From Fimbriimonas sp. (GTDB lineage: Bacteria > Armatimonadota > Fimbriimonadia > Fimbriimonadales > Fimbriimonadaceae): a DNA stretch of 64,000 nt. The notes under the pieces were generated by a model. It saw only the letters and a program-made list of their open reading frames with translations, made no database searches and was not told the origin of the DNA. The first letter of the stretch is position 1; every line of letters starts with the position of its first letter. The position numbers and the translations under genes were made by a program. This document shows positions 34,493 to 41,898 of the stretch, piece after piece. The stretch covers positions 1 through 64,000 of the forward strand of contig JARLGV010000103.1 of the NCBI GenBank assembly GCA_031292555.1, given 5' to 3'.

Positions 34493-35609
34493 GAACGAGA
34501 GGCTTCGGAGGTGGCGTTTGGTGCTGGGCGGCGGGGAATCCGACGGCACCGGATATGGTCTCGAAACAATCGACCTCGCCAAGGACTCGGCGCTGGAAGC
34601 CCTGTACGATCAGCAGCGGAAGGGCGGGCTCGGGCCGTCGTCTCCGAACGTCTCCCGCTGGCTTGGCGACATCAGGACCTACTTTCCGCAATCGGTCGTG
34701 CAGGTGATGCAGAAGGATGCGATGGACCGGCTAGACCTAAAGAGCATGCTGCTCGAACCAGAGAGCCTGCAGGCGGTTCAGCCCGATGTCCATCTTGTGT
34801 CAACGCTGCTCTCTTTGAGCCGGGTTTTGCCGGCAAGAACTCGCGACACCGCACGCCAGGTCGTGCGCGCCGTCGTGGAGGATCTTGAGAAACGACTCGC
34901 CAGCCCTTTGCGCCAAGCCGTTTCCGGAAGTCTGGCTCGAAGCGTCCGGAACCGCCGTCCGAAGTTGCGGGAGGTCGACTGGAACGCGACGATCAAGGCG
35001 AACCTGCGCCACTATCAGGCTGAACTCGGAACGGTGATTCCCGAAACGATGATCGGTTTCGGCCGACGCGGGCAATCGCTCAAGAACGTCATTCTGTGCC
35101 TCGACCAGAGCGGTTCGATGGCCTCGTCGATCGTTTACGCAGGGGTCTTCGGCGCTACGTTGGCTTCGATCCCGGCTCTCAAGACCAGCGTCGTTTGTTT
35201 CGATACGTCGGTCGTGGACTTGACTGGCCTCTTGTCCGACCCCGTCGAACTGCTGTTCAGCGTGCAGTTGGGCGGCGGGACCGATATCGAGCAGGCGCTC
35301 CGATACTGCCAGTCGCTCGTCCGCTCCCCGAGCGATACGATCCTGCTCCTGATAAGCGACCTGATCGAAGGAGGCGACAACGACAAGTTCCTCAAGCGAG
35401 CCGCCGATATCAAGCAATCGGGAGTGAACTTGGTCTGCCTCCTCGCGCTCAGCGATGAGGGCCGTCCGATGTTCCACGCCAAGAACGCGGCCCACCTGGC
35501 ATCCCTCGATATCCCCGCCTTTGCCTGCACTCCCGAGCACTTCCCGGAACTGATGTCCCGGGCCATCAAGGGGCAAGTCCTGGATCCGGAGCAATTGTCA
35601 GGCAAATGA
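34485..35609 (+). CDS. VWA-domain protein of the MoxR operon
   Basis: 374 aa from the ATG at 34485, overlapping the DUF5682 stop by 8 nt. A helical N-terminal region of about 195 residues precedes a von Willebrand A domain with an intact MIDAS: DQSGSMASS (DxSxS), a later Thr/Asp in GGGTDIEQAL and ISDLIEGG. The canonical MoxR-VWA pair suggests that the VWA protein presents a substrate to the ATPase. It is the last gene of the five-gene operon. No hydrophobic segment, so it is cytosolic. Confidence 0.9.
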   Translation: MSENERLRRWRLVLGGGESDGTGYGLETIDLAKDSALEALYDQQRKGGLGPSSPNVSRWLGDIRTYFPQSVVQVMQKDAMDRLDLKSMLLEPESLQAVQPDVHLVSTLLSLSRVLPARTRDTARQVVRAVVEDLEKRLASPLRQAVSGSLARSVRNRRPKLREVDWNATIKANLRHYQAELGTVIPETMIGFGRRGQSLKNVILCLDQSGSMASSIVYAGVFGATLASIPALKTSVVCFDTSVVDLTGLLSDPVELLFSVQLGGGTDIEQALRYCQSLVRSPSDTILLLISDLIEGGDNDKFLKRAADIKQSGVNLVCLLALSDEGRPMFHAKNAAHLASLDIPAFACTPEHFPELMSRAIKGQVLDPEQLSGK

Positions 35610-35688
35610 ACCGGTTCGGGGCGAGAAGATTGCGAACCTACTCCATTTCCTACTCGTTGCGCTCCATGGTCATGCTAAATTACAATAG

Positions 35689-36198
35689 ATGAAAAAGTGC
35701 CCATCGTGTAATAACTCTCTGCCCGACAGCTCTGTCCGCTGCCAGTTTTGCGGCACGGACGTAGCGGGCGCGCCTCGGGTTCAGGGAGTGACTGACATTC
35801 CCCAGAGGCAGAGCTACAGCTGGGGGCCGGCAAAGTGGCTGGTGGTCGCGTACTATGTGATCTCCGGGTACTACATTCTTAGTGGTGGCTTTGGCATTCT
35901 CGCGAGTTCCGGGCTGTTAACGGGCGGCAAGCCTAACATGCTAGGAATCGGGTCGGGGGTCTTTACCGCGCTGGTGGGGTGCGGATTGGTCTTTAAGTGG
36001 GACCTGCTTCGCAGCGTCATCGTTTTCTTCCTTTGCGCCCAGATCGCATGCGGACTGCTTTCGATGCTGATGTTCTCCGCCATGCTGGCCTTGGGCCCAG
36101 CTATAACGGTCATGATGATTCTGTATGGCCTAAACGTAGCCGTGTCCGCGTTCATGTTCTATCTCTTCCACGCGATAAACGAGGACACCTATGGCTAG
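35689..36198 (+). CDS. Zinc-ribbon integral membrane protein
   Basis: 169 aa. The N-terminus is a zinc ribbon of two CxxC pairs (MKKCPSCNNSLPD, CQFCGTDV). Four hydrophobic stretches follow (LVVAYYVISGYYILSGGFGI, GIGSGVFTALVGCGLVF, SVIVFFLCAQIACGLLSMLM, ITVMMILYGLNVAVSAFMFY). It is a membrane protein of unknown role. It begins 79 bp after the VWA gene and may belong to that unit; the tRNA-Pro-like repeat follows its stop by only a few bases. Confidence 0.7.
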   Translation: MKKCPSCNNSLPDSSVRCQFCGTDVAGAPRVQGVTDIPQRQSYSWGPAKWLVVAYYVISGYYILSGGFGILASSGLLTGGKPNMLGIGSGVFTALVGCGLVFKWDLLRSVIVFFLCAQIACGLLSMLMFSAMLALGPAITVMMILYGLNVAVSAFMFYLFHAINEDTYG

Positions 36199-36203
36199 CT
36201 ACC

Positions 36204-36246
36204 GGTTCAATTGAACCTGGTCGAGGCGACACGATTCGAACGTGCG
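36204..36246 (-). repeat. Copy of tRNA-Pro 3' half and flank (putative attachment site, copy 2)
   Basis: Positions 36215-36246 match 39078-39109 over 32 nt with one mismatch (acctggtcg-ggcgacacgattcgaacgtgcg). The similarity extends leftward to 36204 with a few changes and rightward weakly to the anticodon region (acccatgg). GGTTCAATTGAACC at 36204-36217 is also a perfect 14-bp palindrome. The tRNA 5' half is missing. It flanks the AbiE/TA island on its left. Confidence 0.85.
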
Positions 36247-36395
36247 GTGTCTTTGGACCCATGGTGAGACTTACGGGCACAACCGCACAACTTTGAGCCT
36301 ACGGTTGTCCCCAAACGTCCCAGTTTGTGCCTACCGGTTGAGAGGCCGTTGAGAGTCCACCTACACTCCGACCACGGAACTTCTCTTACCAAGTT

Positions 36396-36773
36396 ATGTT
36401 CCAAATATGGAACAGTATAGGCGCGAAGCAGAGGCCACGGGGACAGTGGATTAATTTCGACGACGCGATTCTCGTCGCAGAGATGAGGGCCATTCCGCAA
36501 CCTGATCGTGGCTTGCTTTTCTTCGCAATGCAGCGATTCGCTCAAGGAGACGACGCCGGATTTACTCTGAAGGATTATGGCGATGATCTATTGATGCTGA
36601 AATAGAAGGGCCGTTCCGGGCGAAGTCTCTTCGTCGCGCACGACGAGAAGGATAGGACGAAGCTGGTGTTGCTCGTTGCCTACAAGAAGGAGTCTGGTGA
36701 AGCACTGGAGAGCCTTTTTCGAACCGCTCGCGAGAGACGTGGGCGCTACATCGAAAGGCGGAAAGAGAAGTGA
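36396..36773 (+). pseudogene. RelE/HigB-like toxin gene broken by an in-frame TAG
   Basis: The frame opens at 36396, is interrupted by TAG at 36603-36605, and continues in the same frame to TGA at 36771. Together it encodes a Gp49/HigB-like toxin: PDRGLLFFAMQRFAQGDDAG, LKDYGDDLLMLK, (stop), then KGRSGRSLFVAHDEKDRTKL and LLVAYKKESGEALESLFRTA. The second half carries the typical FVAHDE-(K) and AYKKE strands. A single-base change creating TAG explains the break. It is followed by its presumed antitoxin. Confidence 0.8.
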
Positions 36774-36810
36774 GGTCGCAAGATCGACCGTGCCCAAAGG
36801 ACGACGATAG

Positions 36811-37213
36811 ATGAACAAACAAAGTGAACCATCAAGACTGTCTGCCCCCTCCAACGCTTCGGAGAATGGAGAGGATGGTCTTGCCCTGCTGATTCAGGAC
36901 AGCCTCGACAACGCCCCGGGATTCACCGACGTTTGGGCGCCCCTGGCACTGCTGAGCAGACTGATCGATGAGCGAAATTCGCCTGGGCCTTTCACAAGCC
37001 GAGATAGCCAACCGGATGGGTGTGGCTCGGTCCGCTGTCGCGAAACTTGAGAACGATCCGGGCGGTGTCGCCTTTACCCGCATCCTTTCCTACGCTCGAT
37101 CTCTCGGCGTCGAACTGGTTCCGGTGGCAAGCAGGCAGATACCGAAACCGGCAAGAAGCGGACGAGGACGTCCAATCACCTCGATCGCTGCCAGCGCACG
37201 AAAAGCCCCTTAG
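36811..37213 (+). pseudogene. XRE-family antitoxin gene (HigA-like) broken by a 1-nt frameshift
   Basis: Frame 1 from ATG 36811 encodes LALLIQDSLDNAP ... LLSRLIDER, and frame 2 continues LGLSQAEIANRMGVARSAVA, a typical XRE HTH, to the stop at 37213. Removing one A from AAA at 36975-36977 joins them as LIDER-IRLGLSQ. The lesion is thus a one-base insertion in a homopolymer and may be natural or a read error. The gene begins 37 bp after the toxin stop. Confidence 0.75.
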
Positions 37214-37249
37214 GGAACTGGCGAGGAAGTCGGGGCGTGGTTGGCTGGA

Positions 37250-37393
37250 CGAGAATGGCTGCCCTCGATCGGTGCGAATCGCTCTGCTCGGGCAATCGCA
37301 GATATTGCTCGCGGCTACGGTGTCCACCGAAGAACCATCGAAAAAACCCGAGATGGCGAGATCTGGAAGACCGCCAGACAACGAGCCTCCTAG
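37250..37393 (+). pseudogene. Remnant of an HTH DNA-binding protein
   Basis: A 47-codon frame ends with ARAIADIARGYGVHRRTIEK and TRDGEIWKTARQ, a pattern common at the C-terminus of HNH-type and related DNA-binding proteins (arrays like 'IA-YGV--RTI--I--G-IWK'). There is no start codon, and its end overlaps the AbiEii stop by 4 nt. Only the pattern supports it. Confidence 0.4.
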
Positions 37394-38295
37394 AGCTCTT
37401 CAGCGTAGCTTGCAAGTCCTTTCTGACCCGAAGCCAGTGCAGCGAGAATCGGACCCACGGTATCTGCAATCACTTGGCAGGTCACGCTGAGATCGTCCAC
37501 GGGTGGAATGATTTCGTTCTTTCTCACAAATGCGCGCCAACGAACTGCAACCATAGGGTCGCCCCAGAAGGTTTCCGTAAGCGCCACGGGAATTTCTAGG
37601 GGGAGTTCACTTCCTCGCCTTTTGAACGTGGCTTGAATGGCGCGCCCAAGCGTCTCGTGGCTGAGATCGGTATCACGCACCAGTTTTGACAGGTCGAAGA
37701 AGTCCTTCATTCGACTGTTTGCCAAACCCAGTCGAGCCATTGCTTCAAGCTTTTCGGCGAAGGAAGTCTCCATGTTGTAGCATTTCATTTTTGCCCCCGG
37801 AACATCGCGTATCATCCCTGGCAATTCGACTTCGTTTGGTTTGGGGGTGACCGCGTCGCCGAATCCGATATCGATCTGTAGAGGAATTCGGGCCTTGCCG
37901 ATGTATCCGAGCAGAGTTACGCGTACTCCGCCGTATGACTGTTCCTCGCGGATTGCCTCTGCGACAATTGAGTCGGGATCAAAGATCACGCCGTCTTGTT
38001 CGCAGGCTATATTCGCAATTTCTGTGAAAATACTGCGAAGCTCGTTTGCGTCGGCGCTTGTACCGAGCAGATCGAAATCTTTGGTTGGACGGTGCATTTC
38101 ACCGAGCCAGAACAAGAACATCGTTGCGCCCTTGAGAAGAAAGCCGTCTGCATGGCGAGACTGAGTGAGCCGATAGAGGAGCCGGAATCCTACGTAGCGG
38201 ACGAGAACCGTGTTGTATGTTTCGCCAGTGCGTTTAGCCTCGTTCAGAAGCCGAGCCAGGATCGACTTCGTGGCTGGAGTCTCGACCGAGATCAC
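37390..38295 (-). CDS. abiEii: AbiEii nucleotidyltransferase toxin
   Basis: 301 aa. Motifs of the AbiEii/AbiGii family occur in order: GFLLKGATMFLFWLGEMHRP, TKDFDLLG (the D-x-D catalytic pair), PLQIDIGFGD, NMETSFAEKLEAM and SRMKDFFDL. AbiEii is the toxin of a type IV toxin-antitoxin and abortive-infection system that targets tRNA acceptor ends or other NTP-dependent processes. Its start overlaps the end of AbiEi by 4 nt. A C-terminal relic lies at 27945-28256. Confidence 0.92.
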   Translation of the reverse strand: MISVETPATKSILARLLNEAKRTGETYNTVLVRYVGFRLLYRLTQSRHADGFLLKGATMFLFWLGEMHRPTKDFDLLGTSADANELRSIFTEIANIACEQDGVIFDPDSIVAEAIREEQSYGGVRVTLLGYIGKARIPLQIDIGFGDAVTPKPNEVELPGMIRDVPGAKMKCYNMETSFAEKLEAMARLGLANSRMKDFFDLSKLVRDTDLSHETLGRAIQATFKRRGSELPLEIPVALTETFWGDPMVAVRWRAFVRKNEIIPPVDDLSVTCQVIADTVGPILAALASGQKGLASYAEEL

Positions 38296-38891
38296 GAAAT
38301 CAGCGCCTCGATGTAAGGGCGCATCACCTTGTCCACCCGATCAATCTTCGCGTAATGCATCAGCTCTTCTGCTGTGAACTTGCGCTCGCGCCATCCTTCT
38401 CTCAGCGCCTCCACGGCCACGTCATACCCGACCTTCGACCTCATGCGGAAGCAGTCGGCTACTGTCTTGGCTGCATTGTAAATCTTCACCCGCACTCCTT
38501 CGACTTCGTGCTCTTCCACACCCTCGGAGTAGTAAGGTTCCGTCAGGTGCGTGAGGCGGAGACGCGGATTCGTTTTCGGTTTCCAGGCCCCCGCGGGAAG
38601 TGCTACCCAGGTCTGGTAGGGAAGTTGGGTGCCGATTTGGTGATAGGCGAGTGCAGAGATGAGATTCACAACAGCGAGAGGCATAGCCTTTGATATTTCG
38701 GCCAGATCATGCCAGGGCGTGAGCTCGTGCTGAGGCACGGCGTACAGGCCACGACCGAACCGCTCCAGCTTCTGTGCGGCGACTAGACGCGTGACCTCCT
38801 GCGAATGGAAGCCTTCCGCCGTTAGCTCGCGTGCCCGTGTCACGCCGTGCCTTCGGACGAAATCAAGTATAAGGTCGTCGCGTCGCTTCAT
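38292..38891 (-). CDS. abiEi: AbiEi-type antitoxin with N-terminal winged helix
   Basis: 199 aa. The N-terminal winged helix-turn-helix (LILDFVRRHGVTRARELTAE, then RFGRGLYAVPQHEL) matches AbiEi_4-type antitoxins, which bind an inverted repeat in their own promoter. The C-terminal domain carries AAKTVADCFRMRSKVGYDVA and EALREGWRERKF, the usual toxin-neutralising helices. The stop overlaps the toxin start (ATGA), so the pair is coupled. Confidence 0.9.
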   Translation of the reverse strand: MKRRDDLILDFVRRHGVTRARELTAEGFHSQEVTRLVAAQKLERFGRGLYAVPQHELTPWHDLAEISKAMPLAVVNLISALAYHQIGTQLPYQTWVALPAGAWKPKTNPRLRLTHLTEPYYSEGVEEHEVEGVRVKIYNAAKTVADCFRMRSKVGYDVAVEALREGWRERKFTAEELMHYAKIDRVDKVMRPYIEALIS

Positions 38892-39008
38892 GTGTGAAAC
38901 TCTGCATGATTATACGTGATATTAGAGAAAATCACACAAACTAGTAAATCGATTGCGGCGAAAAAATCAACCGCAAATCGAGCGGGAGACAAATGTCTAC
39001 GAAAATCT

Positions 39009-39025
39009 GTCGTAAAGTTTACGAC
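39009..39025. promoter_or_regulatory. Perfect palindrome upstream of abiEi, candidate operator
   Basis: GTCGTAAA and TTTACGAC flank a single G. A second pair, GTGTGA (38891-38897) and TCACAC (38934-38939), lies closer to the abiEi start. AbiEi antitoxins are known to repress their own promoter through inverted repeats. Which element is used cannot be told here. Confidence 0.4.
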
Positions 39026-39080
39026 AAGCCTTCAATGGTCGCGCCCCCCTGCCGGGACTACCTTTAGGTTCAAAAAGACC

Positions 39081-39157
39081 TGGTCGGGGCGACACGATTC
39101 GAACGTGCGACCTCTTCCACCCCATGGAAGCGCGCTACCAAACTGCGCCACGCCCCG
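39081..39157 (-). tRNA. tRNA-Pro (anticodon GGG), CCA encoded
   Basis: On the minus strand the acceptor arms CGGGGCG and CGCCCCG are complementary. D arm GGCGCAGTTTGGTAGCGC, anticodon arm CTTCC-ATGGGGT-GGAAG with anticodon GGG, and T arm with TTCGAATC are all present. The 3' end A-CCA is encoded in the DNA. It is 77 nt long. Two truncated 3'-end copies occur at 28304 and 36204. Confidence 0.95.
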
Positions 39158-39435
39158 CGACCGGGATTGATGATACCAGAGGTTCTACGCTAGAATTGAC
39201 GCTCGCCTTGGCCGGCGACCAAATATGGTGTTCGAGGAGAATACGCGCCTGGTCGTACGTCCGAGCCCGAAGCAACCTCTTCTCATTCCCTGTCGTCGAG
39301 CGGCAAATTGAGTTTCCGCATTTCAATAAACTCCCTGAACCGGACGGTTGCTCACATGACCTCGGTAAGCCATCGGGGTTTCCTTGCATTTGTTAACAAA
39401 GATAGCGCCCGGCACGCGTTGGGTAGATTGACGCA

Positions 39436-39966
39436 ATGATCGCCTCAATCAAATCGGGGCCCCAGTGGAGGCGCTACTGCCAGGGTGGACCCACTCAGTC
39501 CATCGCCATCTTTGCCGCCGTGCTCATCATCGGCGTATGGTTTCTGCGACCGCCTACGGTCACCTGGGCGGTAACCATCGGATTTGCCGCGTTTTGCCTT
39601 GTCGCGATGCTTATCGGATCATTTGTTCGGCAGGATGTCTTCATCGATGTGTCCGGGGGCTGTGTCTCAGAGACAATGGGCATCGGATCGATAACCAATT
39701 GCCGCCAACGGTCGCTTGATGACTTTGATGCCATCGTGTGCGACGCTATCGACCTGCCTTCAGGGAGATACCGATACAGCGGGTCGAAGTTCGACCGCGA
39801 GTTTCGGTTAAGCCTACGATTATCCAGCCAACGAGAAGGGGAACAGTTCGTGGTGCTTTCGACCTTCCTCTACCATAGCGAGATTCTAGATGAAACTGCG
39901 AACCTCGTCGGGCTCATCAACAAGCCAGTCATCGGCAACGCATACTCTGGCGAGCCATATCTTTGA
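39436..39966 (+). CDS. Uncharacterised membrane protein
   Basis: 176 aa. Two membrane segments near the N-terminus (SIAIFAAVLIIGVWFLRP, AVTIGFAAFCLVAMLIGSFV) are followed by a soluble beta-rich domain (FDREFRLSLRLSSQREGEQF). This resembles small PH-like membrane-associated proteins in architecture, but I do not recognise the family. The preceding 39158-39435 holds no gene I can support. Confidence 0.55.
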   Translation: MIASIKSGPQWRRYCQGGPTQSIAIFAAVLIIGVWFLRPPTVTWAVTIGFAAFCLVAMLIGSFVRQDVFIDVSGGCVSETMGIGSITNCRQRSLDDFDAIVCDAIDLPSGRYRYSGSKFDREFRLSLRLSSQREGEQFVVLSTFLYHSEILDETANLVGLINKPVIGNAYSGEPYL

Positions 39967-40202
39967 CGCACAGTTGTGAGACTATGCGGCTCTCGCCACC
40001 CTACGTACGCTTGCATCCGGACTGCCGCACGCCCTGCGACCGCTAAGAAATCGACAGCCGGTGTCTCGGACGGTGTGCTTGATGCGGCCGGTCGCGTTCG
40101 ATCCGGACCTATATTGGGCGCGACGGGACCTCGGGCGGTATGCAAACGTATGGTTAAGATGGCCGGTGAGTGCTTGACGTGGCTAAAACAAGGGTATAGC
40201 AT

Positions 40203-41696
40203 GTGGCCATGGCTTTCGATCCTAGGTATATGGCGGATGTGGTGGAGGGGAGATTCTGCGGGTCGACTCGGACTCAGCTCTCCCAGGTCTTTAGCGAGTT
40301 CAAGGGCTCGCCTAACCGGTATTTGATTCTGCATTTTCATGGTGGGCTGGTGGATCGCGACACGGCGATTGACGAGGCGGTGAAGCTGAACGACGTCTAT
40401 TCGCCGGTGGCCTCGGTGCTTTGCCCGATATGGGAGACTGGGCTCTTCGAGGTGCTGAGGAGGAACTGGGAGTCGATTGCGGCGGATGCGCTGTACAAGA
40501 TCCTGATCCAGCGGGTCAGCGGCGCCGTACACGAGAAGGCGACGAGCGTCGTCGGGACGTCCAGCACGACGATTCCGCAGTTCAACCTCGGAGAGATGCG
40601 GGACAGCGCTCAGGGGCCCGGCGAATTCGCCAACGTGGACACGACGGACTGGCACAAGGTCGGCGGGCTCACTTCGATCGACAGCAAGACGGTTCAGCAT
40701 CAGTTCCAAGGGGATCACGAACTGATCTCGGGGATTCGGCACATCGCTGCGGCACACCACGCGGCGAACGCCGGCGACGGGCTAAGAGGACTGCTCGACG
40801 AGGGAGTCGCGCTCGCCGAAGCGTTCGTGGCGGACGTCATCGATGCCGCCCGCGATCTGGTCGGCTTTCCGTCGAAGTTCATCCTCGAAATCGTCGAGAC
40901 GGTCGATGCAGTGCTGCAGCGCTTTGCTAGCAAGACCGACCACGGGTTGCACGCCACCGTCACCGAGGAGATCCTGCGGAAGTTCTACGTCGATCTGCTC
41001 GGCTTCGAGATCTGGCAGCAGATGAAGGTCTATACCGAGGAGGCGTTCGGCTCTGACCAGTCGGTGTTCTTCGGAACGGCACTCTTGGAGGAGATGGCGG
41101 CGCTGGACTCGGCTAAGAAGTGCGTCCTCCTGGTGGGGCACAGCGCGGGGTCGATCTACGCCTGCAACCTGCTCCAACACGCGAGGGCCCGAAAGGTCCA
41201 GGTACCGATCCAAGTCGTGTTCCTCGCGGCGGCGGTGCACGACGATTTGTTCGCCGAGACGCTCGATGAGGTCGGTCCGATTAGCGACTTCCGCCTGTTC
41301 TCGATGAGCGACCAAATTGAGCAGGAGGACAACCTGCTTGGCGGCTTCGGGGACGGCACGCTCGACTGGGTCTATCCCCGGTCGCTGCTCTATTTCATCT
41401 CCGGATGCCTCGAGGCGACGGTGGACGCTCCGATCGCCGGATTGCAGCGCGACGTAGATCCGACATGGCAGGGAGCGGGACTGCCCTCGGTCGCGACCGT
41501 GCGTGGTTTCCTGACCAGCGGGACCAATCGGACGGTTTGGACGAAGACCGAGGCGCCCGGTCAGAATCGGCTATCGGCGAATGCGATCGACCACGGCGAT
41601 TTCGGGCATCCGGAGTTGACCAGTGGTGTGACCAAGGGGCAGCCGAATCTATCTGTTCACGGGATTACTCAGATTGCGGCGACGGGAAATTTCTGA
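40203..41696 (+). CDS. Alpha/beta-hydrolase-like protein
   Basis: 497 aa. A GTG at 40203 has AGGG 8 nt upstream and is preferred to the ATG at 40209. LILHFHGGLVDRDTA gives an oxyanion-type HGG, and CVLLVGHSAGSIYACNLLQH holds the nucleophile elbow GHSAG. Asp and His of the triad are not pinned down; candidates are in FRLFSMSDQ and LSVHGI. A large insertion of about 200 residues separates the two core motifs. The substrate is unknown. It is next to the tRNA-Pro island but outside it. Confidence 0.7.
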   Translation: MAMAFDPRYMADVVEGRFCGSTRTQLSQVFSEFKGSPNRYLILHFHGGLVDRDTAIDEAVKLNDVYSPVASVLCPIWETGLFEVLRRNWESIAADALYKILIQRVSGAVHEKATSVVGTSSTTIPQFNLGEMRDSAQGPGEFANVDTTDWHKVGGLTSIDSKTVQHQFQGDHELISGIRHIAAAHHAANAGDGLRGLLDEGVALAEAFVADVIDAARDLVGFPSKFILEIVETVDAVLQRFASKTDHGLHATVTEEILRKFYVDLLGFEIWQQMKVYTEEAFGSDQSVFFGTALLEEMAALDSAKKCVLLVGHSAGSIYACNLLQHARARKVQVPIQVVFLAAAVHDDLFAETLDEVGPISDFRLFSMSDQIEQEDNLLGGFGDGTLDWVYPRSLLYFISGCLEATVDAPIAGLQRDVDPTWQGAGLPSVATVRGFLTSGTNRTVWTKTEAPGQNRLSANAIDHGDFGHPELTSGVTKGQPNLSVHGITQIAATGNF

Positions 41697-41705
41697 GGGC
41701 GGGGC

Positions 41706-41896
41706 GAGGGTCGCGGGGATGGGGGAGCGGGTCTCGGACAGGAGTTTCGGAGTATTGGAGTGGTGCCGGAGGGTTGGGCGGGCACGATGCCCGATCCTCT
41801 TGTTGGGTTGCGTTCGGCCTTTGTCGTTCAGAGGTAACCACGGGGTAGCGGGCCGGAATCCGACCCGCTACCCCCGACCCTGGCCCCGCGACCCTC
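41706..41896. repeat. GC-rich interspersed inverted repeat, copy A
   Basis: Left arm GAGGGTCGCGGGG ... GCGGGT (41706-41732) and right arm ACCCGCTACC ... CCCCGCGACCCTC (41863-41896) are complementary. An internal GGGGTAGCGGG/CCCGCTACCCC stem is also present. It fills the gap between two convergent stop codons. Confidence 0.7.
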
Positions 41897-41898
41897 TG

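Larger units (their letters stand above)
36204..39157. mobile_element. Putative integrative island at tRNA-Pro (AbiE and broken toxin-antitoxin cargo)
   Basis: Direct copies of the tRNA-Pro 3' end bound this segment: the left copy at 36204-36246, and the intact tRNA-Pro at 39081-39157, whose own 3' end faces the island. This is the expected outcome of site-specific insertion at a tRNA gene. The cargo is a decayed HigB/HigA-like pair, an HTH remnant and AbiEi/AbiEii. No integrase gene is present, so the element is not self-mobile here. Confidence 0.65.

Noticed and set aside
39870-40760. A 296-aa minus-strand frame spanning the membrane protein end and hydrolase start
   Set aside because: Crosses two plus-strand genes and the intergenic gap; composition is not protein-like.
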